64,000 nucleotides of DNA. Origin: Amyelois transitella. Its lineage: Eukaryota; Arthropoda; Insecta; Lepidoptera; Pyralidae. Made by a program: the position numbers and the translations under genes. Within the stretch, counting starts at the first letter, position 1, and every line of letters begins with the position of its first letter. The DNA is taken from positions 2,555,001 through 2,619,000 of the forward strand of contig NC_083532.1 in the NCBI RefSeq assembly GCF_032362555.1, in the 5' to 3' direction. Shown here piece after piece: positions 13,224 to 25,752 of this stretch. The notes beneath the pieces are model-generated. The model made no database searches, was not told the origin of the DNA, and saw only the letters and a list, made by a program, of their open reading frames with translations.

Positions 13224-13493
13224 CCGTGTGGTTCCCGGAACCAGTATAAAAAAGAATAGGACCACTCCATCACTTTCCCATGGATGTCGTAAAAGGCGAC
13301 TAAGGGACAGTCTTACCAAAATGGGATTCTTTTTTTAGGCGATGGGCTAGCAACCTGTCACTATTTCAATCTCAATTCTATCATTAAGTCAAATAGCTGA
13401 CCGTGGCCTATCAGTCTTTTCAAGACTGTTGGTTCTGTCTGCTCCCCACGGGATATAGACGTTATTACTTGTAGGTATGTATGTATGTACTTA
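13224..13493 (+). mobile_element. SINE-like element family A
   Basis: Near-complete copy, with a TATG-type tail at 13470-13490. A further truncated copy follows at 13571-13665 (GTAAAAGGCGACTAAATG to GGATAAAGACGTGATGTC). Confidence 0.75.
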
Positions 13494-14078
13494 TATGCAT
13501 TATATAGGTTCACGCGTTCATTCCTTACGGGACAGTCTTGATTTGAACTTATACTAAATTAGTAATATTCATGGATTTCGTAAAAGGCGACTAAATGAAA
13601 TGTTAATAAGCTTGGGATTCTTCATTCGTTGGATCTGTCCACACCGTAAGGGATAAAGACGTGATGTCTGTAAGTAATATTGTAGTGAATATGTTGCCTA
13701 TTTGAATTCAGAACACATGACTTCCAATTCGAGATATCCGTTTAGAATATTAATAGGCGCAAATAGTTTTGATGGATTGAGAGCCATTTTCATTAGTTTC
13801 AAAAAGTGAAGGCTAACATTTTGTAAAATGCTTGAAATAAAATAAAAATTTACGACGAACGAACTTCGTTTGTCGTCAATTCACTGACGATCTCAAATAA
13901 AAATAGCTGACCCCGAGTTTACCCCCTTTAGAGGGGAGGGAGGAGATATTTTTGTAAACCAATTATTAAGTTCTACCAATCCAAACACATCTGAGAAAAC
14001 TGCCGTCAGTTATCGCGTGTTGCGATTACTTATATACAGACAAATAGAAGTTCTAAAAATCACATTTTGGTTACTCTT

Positions 14079-14130
14079 AAATAGATCCCCCATATATATA
14101 TACATACATATATATATGGGGGATCTATTT
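14079..14130. repeat. 22-bp perfect palindromic arms around an 8-bp spacer
   Basis: 14079-14100 and 14109-14130 are exact reverse complements, each with an ATAGATCCCCCATAT core. The palindrome sits in a TA-rich stretch. Confidence 0.8.
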
Positions 14131-14523
14131 ATATATATATATTTATTATATATACATAGGTATATTAACTGCATTGCAGAGCATCCCAAGATTCAGACAA
14201 CCTTCCAACGCTCTTATTTATATTCATATTGTATGCATAATATTTTCTTATAAACAACCATTTAAATTAAGTACCTACATCAATTAACTGCATAGCTGTA
14301 TACAGAGTCAAAGACACACTGACGAAATCATAAGTCAATACTTGAAAAGTAACATCATATTTCTTTTTGATCATTTTAAAATGACCAATCTTCAATCAAT
14401 CATTCTAGATGCTGAGTAATCATAGACCATAACAAATTGTATATTAATGAGTCGATATGTCGCCTCATTTTACAAATGTAATCAATTATAACAACACATA
14501 GATACGTACATATAATCACGTCT
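14131..14523. other. Unassigned AT-rich sequence
   Basis: Nothing recognised apart from TA-rich simple sequence at the left end. Confidence 0.35.
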
Positions 14524-14838
14524 AGATCCTTAGACCATGGATCCTGGATTGGGTGAGTCAGGTTTTTACACGAAGTGACTCCCGTCTGACCTCCATAACC
14601 TTTGCAGGGGAATCTTACCCGTATTGGTTCTATATGGCTTCACATTCAGTTGCCTGAATGTGCAGGTTTCCTCACGATGTTTTCCCTCGCCGTAAGAGAA
14701 TCGGTTAGTATTCAAACTAATGTACATAACTTTGAAAATGGTCATTGGTACATGGCCGCGGTGTGATTCGAACCGGTGCCTTTATGCGCAACCCCTTTTT
14801 GATCAGGCACTTAACCGATTCGACCACCAACGCTCTCT
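14524..14838 (-). mobile_element. tRNA-like SINE (family C), reverse orientation
   Basis: The right end carries the tRNA-like head in reverse (GTGTGATTCGAACCGGTGCC, ... TTCGACCACCAACGC). The body holds GTTGCCTGAATGTGCAGG, TTTCCCTCGCCGTAAGAG and CCATGGATCCTGGATTGGG. Other copies: 22219-22412, 34991-35315, 38000-38345 (forward), 47018-47250, 51663-51870 (forward), 59404-59960 and 62340-62830. Confidence 0.75.
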
Positions 14839-15097
14839 GTAGCTTTATGACATACTAACATAATAGAAAAAAAATAACAGTGGGCGGGAAATTGAGGTTG
14901 CATATTCAGGTTCTAATTTTAAATTTAGGATTACTAAATTTAAAAATAGAAATAAAATAATACATGGAAATAAACAATGTAGAACACTCACTTTAAGGTA
15001 AAATAATATAATCTTGAAATTTTTGGCATGATGCACAGGATTTAACTGATTTGGTATGTATTAGAAAGAGTTTATAAGAAATTTTCTTGATTGGTTT

Positions 15098-15342
15098 CAT
15101 ACATACATACATACATATGGTCACGTCTATATCCCTTGCGGGGTAGACAGAGCCAACAGTCTGGAAAAGACTGAATGGCCACGTTCAGCTATTTGTCTTA
15201 ATGATAGAATTGAGATTCAAATAGTGACAGGTTGCTAGCCCATCGCCTAAAAGAGAAATCCCAAGTTTATAAGCCTATCCCTTAGTCGCCTTTTACGACA
15301 TGGTTCTATTCTTTTTGTAATGGTGCCGGGAACCACACGGCA
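15098..15342 (-). mobile_element. SINE-like element family A, reverse
   Basis: Starts with the CATA run (tail in reverse), then TCACGTCTATATCCCTTGCG, and ends GTGCCGGGAACCACACGGC. A small deletion lies between GCCTTTTACGACAT and GGTTCTATTC. Confidence 0.8.
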
Positions 15343-16320
15343 CTTGGTTACATTAACTGTGTATTTTAAATATTTTTACCTTTAAAACCGGGGCTCGCAC
15401 AGATAAGAAATGGTGGTTATTCTTATCTAAGGTCGGTAACAATCGTACCTACATATCATTTAAAAAAAATATGTCTTGTATTTTCTTGGAGAACCACCAA
15501 CCTTTGTTTGCAACAATGAAAAACTACATATAATTTGGCTCTAAAATATTCTTAATTATACTAATGTATAAAATAAATAAATAGGTGCCTAACTGTATAA
15601 GAACTAAATAAATATATGACATCTAAAAGAAAATGGCGCCATGAGACTCGAAATCATTCGATAATGAATGAAAACATTTCGAATACATTTTTATACGATT
15701 GCTATACTCGTCTCACTAATCGAAAGGTTTGAAAATAACAATAACGTATAATTTCAAGTCTTCTAATGTTATGTGTACTTTTGTTCGTGTAGATTTTCTA
15801 GGTCAGTTCATTGTCCTCTAAAATGATGTAGATTGAAAATTATTATCACGTTACAACGATATTTTCAATCAGTTTTAGGGTTCTTCATTTAAATTAATTT
15901 TATGTATATATGACTATAAAACATACATATTTGCCTTCTGACGAAGTAAGAAACTTACTTTTTGTAAAATCGGTTAAAAAGGACATTTTTAAATCCAACC
16001 ACACCTGTTTAGTCCTTTTAAGATTGTTGGCTCTGTCTACTCTGCAAACACGTGATATGTATGCATATATTAATTAAGTACTACAAGACATATTAATATT
16101 TCTATGAATAAAATGTATCTACTTACAAATTTTTAATACACTAGGTTTGATTAAAAGACATTATAAAGTAATAAATATCAGGCCATATGTATTTAAAAAG
16201 CATGGAAATTATTTACGTCCGATGTCTAAATGTAGAAATAAGTAATGCTTTTTTTTCACCAGCTGATAGCGCCCGTATGCACATTCGTGCTGGCGGAAGC
16301 GAAGGGTTAACATTGTTAAG
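15343..16320. other. Intergenic stretch with a SINE A scrap
   Basis: Only a truncated family A 3' end at about 16005-16070 (TTGTTGGCTCTGTCTACTCT, then ACGTGATATGTATG). Otherwise unassigned AT-rich sequence. Confidence 0.4.
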
Positions 16321-16346
16321 TCATAGTACAGATTATATAATTGCCT

Positions 16347-16640
16347 AATCTATACTAATATTATATAGCTGAACAGTTTTTTGTTTGTTTGAACGCGCTA
16401 ATCTCAGGTACTTCTGGTTCGAATTGAAAAATTCTTGCGTTGAATAGACGGAGTACAGATTATATAATTGCCTAAGCTGAACTGAAAAAATATTTTTGCG
16501 TTGAATAGACCATTTATCGAGGAAGGCTTTAGGCTATATAACATCACCCTGCAACTATTAGGAACGAAGAAATAACGGAAAGTGTGAAATAACAGGGAAA
16601 ATTACTCCTTCTTGAGGGTATTGATATACGTTTCGCCTCG
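16347..16640 (+). mobile_element. Non-autonomous Helitron copy, 3'-truncated, duplicated 5' end
   Basis: Begins TCTATACTAATATTATATAG and shares GAACGCGCTAATCTCAGG, GACCATTTATCGAGG and CAACTATTAGGA with the complete copy at 19179. It loses the standard 3' end after the CTTGAGGG region. Part of the 5' end plus the flanking 24 bp is duplicated. Confidence 0.65.
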
Positions 16641-18689
16641 TGTATTCATACCATAGCCAAATCTTCTATTCACAAGACATTCAATTATTTCTTGACTAGC
16701 AGATGATTAAAAAAATTACTCGCTAGTTAAAAAAGAAGAATATCGAATAAGGAAAACAAAACACAGTCGAAAAGTTCAATTAACTGTGTAAGTTTGAATC
16801 AATATAATTATGATACAGGATATGGCGCCTTAAAAATAACCTAAAAATCTGACACATAACCTCAAAAACCGATTTCCATCCCGCCATCTCAATTTCAAGG
16901 TTGGAAATGGCATTTCTTCGTGCACAGAAAACGAATTTAGTCCTTAAACTTATGGAATTATGGTAGAAAATGCGTTTTCACGTTGTGTACGGTCAAGTCA
17001 TCGATTTGGAAGTATGTCAGTCGGCTTTAGCTTACACCGTTATTCCAAAGGTTATATGTGTGTGAAAGTTGTGTGGGACGGCGTCTCTTGTCTTTGATTT
17101 AGATTTGTCAAAACATTCTCTTTCTATATTTTTTATAGGTATATAAGATTTAATATGTTTTTTTTTGTCCAAGTGAAAATAATTAGGTAGTTTTATAAGT
17201 AGGGTAGTACTTAGGGTATAAATATGGCAATGTTTTTTTTTGTTTATTAAATTTAATATAACAAAATACGGCAGTACAGCGCATTAGGCGCACTTAAGAC
17301 TAATGATATATCGACTAGTCAAATATGGATTTAAATGTTAAATAAATAATTTATCTTACTTAATACTACCTACCCACCATGGCTGCTCCCCTGGCGCACC
17401 ACACACTATTATTACACCCACAGATAAAGAACCTTTTTTAACGGTGAATGAATTTTCATGATCGGTTTAGTATTTTTGAAAATAAGTCATAAACAGTTAT
17501 TTAGTATTAATAAACAAACAATCAAAATCATCAATTTTACCTATTTGCACATGTTATATCAATATAGATGAAATATTTGTTTTATAGTTTTAATTATTAA
17601 ATGAATAATCATCAATACTAAATAAGAATTCTTGCAGCTTTGTGCAGTCGTTATCAGATAACTGGAGTCTTCCATCCCACATGGTGGCCGATTTGTGTTC
17701 AGCATTTAAATTATTAAAAAAACAACACATGTAATTCATCTTGAACTTAATTCATGTAAACTTGAGACTCGAATGTTAAATTAAGACAACAAATTAAATT
17801 CGAATTAACATATGAGCAAACACAAAAGTCATATTGACTTTTCCAATTTGCGCGGGAAGAGAAGTAAAAAGAATTTATAAAAATTCTTTAAAAAAACAAG
17901 AATATGTATCTACAAGTTTAAAAGTTGATTGGTAAGTCTACTAACTGAATGCTTAACAGATAAATGACTGCTCTGCAAAAAAAAAAAGAAAAAAACACAC
18001 ACTAAACAAGATGACCTTAAAATTTATCGAATTTACATCAAAGTCTGCAGAAGAACGTAGGGTTTCATCCCGGTAAAAACTCAAGTACCAGTGAGATTTG
18101 CGAAAACATGTATACTTTTGTAGGCGGCGTTAAATTCGTCGCTTTTTTGTAGAGGACTTTAAATTCTTTGCTTTCTGTAGATCACATCATCCAACACTAG
18201 TGTTACTAGGGAAATACCAACAAATTTAATAACATTTATACCTACTCTTTTAAGGAAACAACATGCACATTTTATTTAAACAGTGCTAATGGTAACGGTA
18301 CTCACATTAAAATGCACATGAAGTGGGTGACGTGTTAACGTCAGGTCAACATGTACAAAACATAACCCTCTTTTTTTAGGTTTAGGTTAGTGTTGTTAAA
18401 GATTTTATAACGCTTACATATATTTTGATAGTGTCGGTGGACTAAAAAGATACTTAGACTTCACAGTATCCTTAAACGTTCAATAGATTTTGCTGGAAAA
18501 GATAAATTTATATACAAGCTACCCGCCTCGACTTCGCACGATTAGCATTAATAGATATAAACCTTCCTCAGAAAACCCTCTTTCCAACATATCAAACAGT
18601 AACAAAATTCTTGAAAAACTTTCCGAGATTAGCGCATACATTTTCTTCATAAATTTAAGAGCTAACTTTTGTTGGAGGAGTTAAGTGTA
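16641..18689. other. 2-kb intergenic stretch, nothing recognised
   Basis: AT-rich with no conserved frame and no strong repeat landmark. Simple A runs occur around 17980. Confidence 0.4.
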
Positions 18690-18870
18690 GCGTCGCGCTT
18701 TTTTCCCGGAGGGGTAGGCAGAGACCACTTCTTTTCACTTGCCACGATCCCTGCATACTTCTTTCGCTTTATCCACATTCTTAACTATCTTCATGCAAGC
18801 GCGGCGGTTTCGGGTACTCTTGACCATACCTTTTGCTAGAACGTCTCCGATTTGATCAAGGTACGTTCGT
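18690..18870 (-). repeat. LINE 3'-tail fragment (family D), reverse
   Basis: Reverse of the family D tail: CCCGGAGGGGTAGGCAGAGA, CTTGCCACGATCCCTGCATA and GGCGGTTTCGGGTACT. The clearest forward copy is 38393-38697. Confidence 0.65.
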
Positions 18871-19178
18871 CTTAGCTTTCCCACTCCAACAGTCCCATTC
18901 ACACTTCCTTTGTATATTTTTATATTTATTTGTATATTTTTTTTTATCTCTTTTCTCTGTTCATTTTTTTATTTGTTGGTATGTTGTGACGTTTACTTTT
19001 TGCTTTATTTCATCAAAATGTTTAACGAGTATTAAACGCATACATACAGAAAGATAAAATAGGGGGACCTTCCTTTATAATATGTAGTAATTGAAAAAAA
19101 ACTAACATACTGTGCAGACGCTACGTAAAGAGTGGGAAAAAAGAGGAGTAAAGATGGTGTATTCAAAAATCTATACTT

Positions 19179-19439
19179 TCTATACTAATATTATAAAGCT
19201 GAAGAGTTTGTTTGTTTGAACGCGCTAATCTCAGGAACTACTGGTTCGAATTGAAAAATTATTTTTGTGTTGAATAGACCATTTATCGAGAATCGCTTTA
19301 GATTATATAACATCACGCTGCAACTATTAGGAGAGAAGAAATAATGGAAAAAAAAAACGGGGAAAATTATTCATCCTTGGGGGCTTCAATGATGCCCAAA
19401 ATAACAATTACACGCGGACGAAGTCGCGGGCACAGCTAG
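19179..19439 (+). mobile_element. Non-autonomous Helitron, complete
   Basis: 261 bp starting TCTATACTAATATTATAAAG and ending in a G+C-rich stem (ACGCGGACGAAGTCGCGGGC) followed by ACAGCTAG. This is the TC...hairpin...CTRR pattern of Helitrons. A reverse copy lies at 42059-42325. No Rep/helicase is present, so it must be mobilised in trans. It resembles the lepidopteran non-autonomous Helitrons described as Lep1-type, though that name is from memory. Confidence 0.75.
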
Positions 19440-20021
19440 TACTAAAATAAATGTGCTAAATAACTTTATTCACCGTGTGAAGCATGCGCTTCTAGACACC
19501 TATTAATTGAATTAATTCTGCGCCACGGGTCCGATTCAGGTCGTCGCCTTAACGGTCCGCCATTAAACTCTAAACATCCACTTAACTGAATTACACCATT
19601 AAGATTTTATTATCAACCCTACATCTTCACATGTGGCGGATCTGTCTAACGGCGATATGATACGTGCACGGGGCGCGAGGTAAAATGGGCGCCCGCGTTT
19701 CACTACATAGTATAAAACAAAGTCGCTATTTTAGTCTGTTTGTCTGTATGCTTAAATCTTTAAAATTACGCAACGGATTTTGATGCGGTTTTTTGTAACA
19801 GGTAGAGTGATTCAAGAGGAAGGTTTTTATGTATAATTTTTTCCGAATTTTGCACCCGTGCGAAGCCGGGGCGGGTCGCTAGTTATTTATAAGCTCGCAT
19901 TGGATCGTAGCTACGCTCGATTGTAACGTACTGTTGAGAATACTGATAAGGAAGATATATTTTCGGAGAATTTAACAATATTCCATAGAGAACGTGGAAA
20001 TCCGTAACCTGTCAATATACA

Positions 20022-20165
20022 TACATAAAATCACGCCTCATTCCCGGAGGGGTAGGCAGAGACTACTTCTTTCCACTTGCCACGATCTCTGCATACTTCC
20101 TTCGCTTCATCCACATTCATAACTCTTTTCATGCAAGTTTGGCGGTTTCGGGTACTGTCAATATC
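20022..20165 (-). repeat. LINE 3'-tail fragment (family D), reverse
   Basis: Starts with the CATACATA tail in reverse, then CCGGAGGGGTAGGCAGAGAC and CTTCATCCACATTCATAACT. Confidence 0.65.
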
Positions 20166-20599
20166 TAAATCTTAATTTCATCTCCAGACTATTCCTTTGA
20201 ACGAGTTTCGAATCTTTTTGAAACTGTTGGCTCTATCTACTAAGTAAGGGATAAAGACGTGATATGTTAATAATTTTATCGATTGCGTGAAGAGATACCT
20301 ACACGAATGCTTCATAATGCTGTATTAAAATTTCTGAGGGGCACCAAAGAGTTGCCTGCCCCGGCGCTACCGAATCTTAATTCGCATCTAGTATTTTATA
20401 TGTGTACATAAAATCGTCATTTTATACGCGGCAGCCTGCATGCCATTATATTGAATGGCGTCTCATAAATGTGACTCTGTCAGGTAAGTTACCACACCGC
20501 AGATTCTATACAACCTACACTGTAAGTTTTATATCACTCCATAACATTATTTATGACTAGCTGTTTCCCGCGATTTCGTTTGCCGTAATATTTCACTGA

Positions 20600-20785
20600 C
20601 AATTCAATTTCAAATTCAACATTTTTATTCACTATTTTGGGACACTTCATATAACTTAATAATTGTCATTTTTTTTTGGTTTCACAACATTGGTTGACGT
20701 CAAATAAATTACTTAAAACTAAGTTTACTGCCACTTCCAAGGCGTCAGTGCAGCAGAAGCGGTAACAAACTGCACTGCAGCATTT
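20600..20785. repeat. Interspersed repeat, probable LINE 3' end
   Basis: Second copy of the 4355-4525 repeat (TTGACGTCAAATAAATTACT, CGTCAGTGCAGCAGAAGCGG). Confidence 0.55.
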
Positions 20786-20913
20786 TCTTCAACAACGTCA
20801 ACTTCACAATTATCCAAACTAAGAATAGATAGGGATGATACAGTTCAGATTCATTGATTTATATCAGATTTTAATAATTAAAAAAATATATTTTTTATAT
20901 AAATCAATTAATT

Positions 20914-21063
20914 TAATATCCCATCGACTCATTTTTGTATTGAGATTGTTAATCTATCTTTCTTATTTAGTTTATATGAGATTTTAATAATTTAAAATAT
21001 ATATTATATGTTAAGAAAGATAGATTAACAATCTCAATACAAAAATGAGTCGATGGGATATTA
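20914..21063. repeat. Perfect 52-bp inverted repeat with 46-bp loop
   Basis: The left arm 20914-20965 and right arm 21012-21063 are exact reverse complements (TAATATCCCATCGACTCATT ... and its complement). A 30-bp direct repeat (TCAGATTTTAATAATT-like) also occurs at about 20863 and in the loop at about 20973. No frame or known element lies inside. Confidence 0.9.
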
Positions 21064-21327
21064 GTTCATCGGAAACGTTTTGGTGGAGGTCAGGTCAGGA
21101 GTGCCCTAAACCTAAGCTTGCATGAAAAGATTGACGTATGCGTATGAAGCATAATAAATATGCAAGAAGTGTGGATTATTACATATGTGGACGAATGCAC
21201 ATTGTCTACATTAAAAAAAAACATGAATCATGTAGTATGAATAAATCTGCTTGTAAAAGACATCAACGCGCCTCTCAAAGTTTATTTTAATATTATTTGT
21301 TTAATAAATCTATAATAAGGAATAATT

Positions 21328-21550
21328 AAGAATTGGATCACTCCATTTATTTCCCTTGAATGTCGTTAAAGGCAACTAAGGGATAGAATAACAAACTAAC
21401 TTAGGATTCTTCTTTTAGGCGATGGGCTAGCAACCTGTCACTTTTTGAATCTCAATTCTATCTATCATTAAGCCAAACAGATGAACGTGGCGTGTCTTTA
21501 CAAAACTGTTGGCTCTGTCTACCCCGCAGGGGATATAGACGTGATTATTG
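21328..21550 (+). mobile_element. SINE-like element family A, 5'-truncated
   Basis: Family A landmarks from TGGATCACTCCATTTATTTC through ACCCCGCAGGGGATATAGAC. The TATG tail is lost. Confidence 0.7.
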
Positions 21551-21821
21551 CTTTATATATATCGACATGTTCATCCTTTCCATATCTGAATCTTTGCATA
21601 CAAGTTCAACTGTATATTATTTTTAACATATCTAATGTTTCTAAGCGGGATATTGTCAATATGCGAGTAACAGTGAGTACAGGTTTTAGCAGGAAGTGTG
21701 AACAGTTAGCTGCTCCTGCGCAGCCAGTTCTGACTACGGTTTCTGAACGTGTTTTACCACCTCAATGTTGTGATTTAGAGAGCTAGGTGCCAATATGTGC
21801 TATAAGGTCTATATATGTTAA

Positions 21822-22020
21822 CCTAGTAGACAGAGCCAACAGTCTTTAAAAGACTGATAGGCCACGTTAAGTTGATTCTGCAGCTTTATGATGGAATTCA
21901 AATAGTGACAGGTTGCTAGCTCATCGCCTAAAAGACGAATCCCAAGTTTTAAAGCCTATCCCTTAGTCGCCTTTTACGAAATCCATGGGAAAGATATGGA
22001 TTGGTTCTCTTCTTAAGTCA
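21822..22020 (-). mobile_element. SINE-like element family A, reverse, truncated
   Basis: AGACAGAGCCAACAGTCTTT, GTGACAGGTTGCTAGCTCAT and TCCCTTAGTCGCCTTTTACG in order. The head is degenerate. Confidence 0.7.
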
Positions 22021-22218
22021 CACGTAAAGACTTGTATTTTTGTTTGTTACAGTCAAATTCAAAAACTATTGTAGGTACCGATTATGACGGAATTTGGCAG
22101 AGAGATACAATAGACTTTTAGGAGTAACATATGTAGGCTATGTCTTATTCTAGAAATTCTCACAGTAATAAAGTTTCGCGCGAAAATCATAGTTCTAGAA
22201 ATATTTATGAGAATTCTT

Positions 22219-22412
22219 CTTTCACCGGATTTAGTCCCGGTTAAATCCTCATCACTCTGGAGAGGAATCAGGTGAGTCAGGTTTTTAAACGAAGCGGCTC
22301 CCATATTACCTCCGCAACCTTTGCAGGTAAACTTAATGCGTATTTGGATCATAGTTACACATCCAGTTGCCCGAATGTGCAGGTTTCCTCACGATGTTTT
22401 CCATCACCGTAA
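22219..22412 (-). mobile_element. SINE family C body, reverse, headless
   Basis: Body landmarks (CACTCTGGAGAGGAATCAGG, CCTCCGCAACCTTTGCAGG, TCCTCACGATGTTTTCC) are present, but the tRNA-like head is missing. Confidence 0.6.
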
Positions 22413-22811
22413 CAGCGTCAGCAAAAAAGTTGTTTATGTGAATTATGTGCAACAATAACCCACTTTCTAAATAAGCGGTATTTGTCAACATTCTTACATA
22501 ATTTATATGTTAATGTGTGACAAATCCTGATGGGACAGTGAGTCACCAGTATCGTTGAGAGATAACTTGATGAGTCATTAGGTCGTCAGTTGGTCACAAA
22601 GATAGTTTTCTGAACTGGTTATGTAAAGAATATTTTCCTCATTAGGTTCATTCATATATTTCGTCTTTATCCCTAAGGGGATAGACAGAAGCAAAGGTCG
22701 AAAAGTCAAATTGGGCTGGATGGCACAATGAATGAATTGTTGTTTTTTCGTTATTGTGGCAATGTCACAGAAAAAGCATTACCTGATATCTATGGGTTAC
22801 TACGAGTATGA

Positions 22812-22960
22812 TGGCATCTGTGGCGCAGAGGTAGTGCCCTGTGACACCAAAGGTCCCGGGATCAAATCCCAGCCATGGCATGATGAGAATCTGATTCCGA
22901 AGGACCATATTTTAATATGGTCCTTCGAGCCGGATTTTTGTTACTTAGAAATCTAAATAA
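22812..22960 (+). mobile_element. tRNA-derived SINE family B, short copy with palindrome
   Basis: tRNA-like head (ATCTGTGGCGCAGAGGTAG ... GGTCCCGGGATCAAATCCC). The body is replaced by a hairpin, GAAGGACCATAT / ATATGGTCCTTC, at 22899-22926. Confidence 0.6.
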
Positions 22961-23599
22961 ATAATATATACCATAGTCACTTTCTTATATTCTGACCGTG
23001 ATATCTTCCTCATTTTTTAATTTCACCTATCTTTTGTTCCAGGCACAAACTCCGACAAATCCCTACAATGAAACAGGACTAGTTGTCCTGAACTTCTAAC
23101 ATGGGTCCGCCAATCAGCACGTGGCCTTACAGCCAACCAATAGTAGTGAAGTGCGGTGACAGTGTCAGTGGTGCCAACATTCACAAAAAGTGTTTGCTTG
23201 TCCAATGCGTTGATAACTTCAGACTAGTATGTTTAAATTTTACATTCGCTGTTTTAGTTTTCCAAGTGTTGTTAATTTTTAATTATGTGACCGCGGGTCC
23301 TGTTATATTAAATATGGACTATATGCAAGGTAATTATGACTTTATTTTACTTAATTCGTAAGTCATTATTTTTTTAATCGGCTGTACCTCATTTATTCTT
23401 TTTTTTATGTTTTAGTTCGTTAAAACAATAATGTGAAATATCAATAATTAAATGTCTTATTCATTTTGTGCACAGAACTATATCCCAAAAACTCATCTTT
23501 TAAGTCGGACCAATCCTAACATATCTAAGAAACCGCATTCAAATCTGAGTAATAGTTTTCGCGTGATTCGAAAACAAACATATAGACAGAGAGACAGAA

Positions 23600-24057
23600 A
23601 TTTTAAAAAATAACTCATTAGGGTTCCATACCTTATAGGTGAAAACGGGACCCTGTTACTAAGAATTATGTCTGTCCGCCCGTCTGTTTGTCTCTTATAT
23701 ATACCGCGTGATAGTTGGAAAGCTGGAATTTTCACAAATTATGTATTTCTATTGTCGCTGTAACACCAATAGTCAATATTCATAACTTCCGTGTGGTTTC
23801 CTGGCACCAATACAAAAAAGAATAGGACCACTTCATCTCTTTCCCATGGATGTAGTAAAAGACTACTAAGGGATAGGCTTACAAACTTGGGATTCTTTTT
23901 TAGGCGATGGGTTGGCAACCTGTCACTATTTGAATCTCAATTCTATTCTTAAGCCAATTAGCTGAACGTGGCCATTCAGTCTTTTCAAGACGGTTGGCTC
24001 TGTCTACCCCGCAAGGTATATAGACGTGACCATATGTATGTATGATTAATAACTGAC
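23600..24057 (+). mobile_element. Repeat fragment followed by SINE family A
   Basis: 23618-23760 carries the common lepidopteran AGGGTTCCATACC...GTCTGTCCGCCCGTCTGTTT repeat. Then 23787-24036 is a near-complete family A copy ending in GACGTGACCATATGTATGTA. Confidence 0.65.
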
Positions 24058-24720
24058 CGGCCGAGGGTCTGGTGGGTCAGTCAGAATAAAACACCAGATT
24101 TTCGGATGTTCAAGGCGTCTTGTCTCGTCATCGATTTAGTCAAATTTCGATTGTCCTTCTTTTCAATAATATCAGTCAGTCAGTTTTGTTCATCCAAAAT
24201 GTCAAGTCAAAATGTCTATCCGTCCGTGGAGGCTGAACGGTCGCTACAATACGGTACGCTATATATGTAAATATCAGCTTAGAATTTTTACAAGTGTTTA
24301 CATGTACATTGTAGCGGGAGCGATGAATCGGGCTCAACCGCCACCAAAGGGAAGATCTTCCGCCAGGCTAGGTGTTATGTCTGGGGAACCGCGCGACAGA
24401 CGATGTTGAGTTGGAGGTTGTATATATGCTCCAATCCGTGAGATCTTTGCTTGCGCGATTTAGGTTTTTCGCTGCTTTTGACTGTTAGCGTCGCTTGATT
24501 GGTTGTTGTGACTTGTAGCGTAGAGACGTCGCAACATACATTATCTTTAAAAATAATTAATTAACAATGAAGTTATTATAAAGGGGTGGCCATCCCACAC
24601 AACAAAGGTCGATTTAAATAAAAATCTAGAAACGTGAATATAAAAAAATAATATTTAAATTTAAAACGTAATGATGGTTGAACGGAACCCTTCGTGCACG
24701 TGTCCAACTCGCGCTTGGCC
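24046..24720. repeat. Mixed interspersed repeats
   Basis: 24350-24530 is the second copy of the repeat at 12560-12770. 24670-24720 holds ACGGAACCCTTCGTGCACGT and TCGCGCTTGGCCGATTTTTT, the 3' part of the AGGGTTCC repeat family. No gene was supported. Confidence 0.45.
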
Positions 24721-24958
24721 GATTTTTTACTTCTGTTAGTATTGTAGATCTGTTGAAACATATAAACAAAGCGATACTCTCACTCGGCATTTAAAACAAT
24801 TGATAGTTAAAGCGTTAGTAAGTTATTATTGTTCGTTTTGGAAATAGACGCGGAACGAATGCGTTAGTAACAGTAAAAGTGCGATGTATAATGTACTAGG
24901 TTTTACAAGCAGCTTCATACGCGTGACTTTAACGCCATCTACAAAAAGCGAAATAACG

Positions 24959-25196
24959 TGCCGTGTGGTTCCCGGCACCAATTAAAAAAAAGAAAAGGAC
25001 CACTCCGTCTCATTCCCATGGATGTCGTAAAAGGCAACTAAGGGATAGGATTTTAAACTTGGAATTCTTCTTTTAGGCGATGGACTTGCTATTTCTATCA
25101 TTAAGCCAAGCAAATGAACGTGGCCTTCGAGTCTTTTCAAGACTGATGACTCTGTCAACCCCGCAAGGGATATATTCGTGATTATATGTATGTATA
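24959..25196 (+). mobile_element. SINE-like element family A
   Basis: Head GCCGTGTGGTTCCCGGCACC to the tail GTGATTATATGTATGTAT, with a deletion in the GCTAGCAACCTG region. Confidence 0.8.
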
Positions 25197-25752
25197 GAAA
25201 AAGCGACGAAACCACCTGCAAAAAAGTATCAAATCAAATGCCACCTTCAAAAAAAAATGACGAATTTAGCGCCACCTGCAAAAAAAACACAGGTTTTTGC
25301 AAATCCCACGGGATCTTACTTTTTACCGGGATGCAAGGTACCCTATGTCCTTCTCCAGACTCTTAATTATATAAACGTCAATATTTATAAATTATATTCA
25401 TTTTAAATTACCTATTAATGTACTCTCCAAATATAAATATAATACGACATTTTTTTTATTGTTATATTCAACCTAATAGTCGACATAAACCTGCCCGCCG
25501 TTCCCTATTATTTTAAAATTGCGATGCCCAACAGGATTCATATTGTACCTATTTATAAGAAGTAACTGTAATTTAACTGATGTACTTTATGATATGCGAT
25601 AAAGAATTTGAAAATTGAAAATTTTAAACAAAATTGCAGTCTCTGCATGCCTTCAAAAGGCGATAATTTATGTAGGTATCACTAAATAGTATAAAGCAAG
25701 GTCGCTTCCCGCGTCTGTCCCTATCTCTGTATGTATGTATGTTTCGCGACAT

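Noticed and set aside
23034..23360. Possible exon or promoter (CACGTG and CCAAT-like motifs, 86-codon frame)
   Set aside because: No conserved domain, donor or partner exon; motif occurrences are too short to support a regulatory call.
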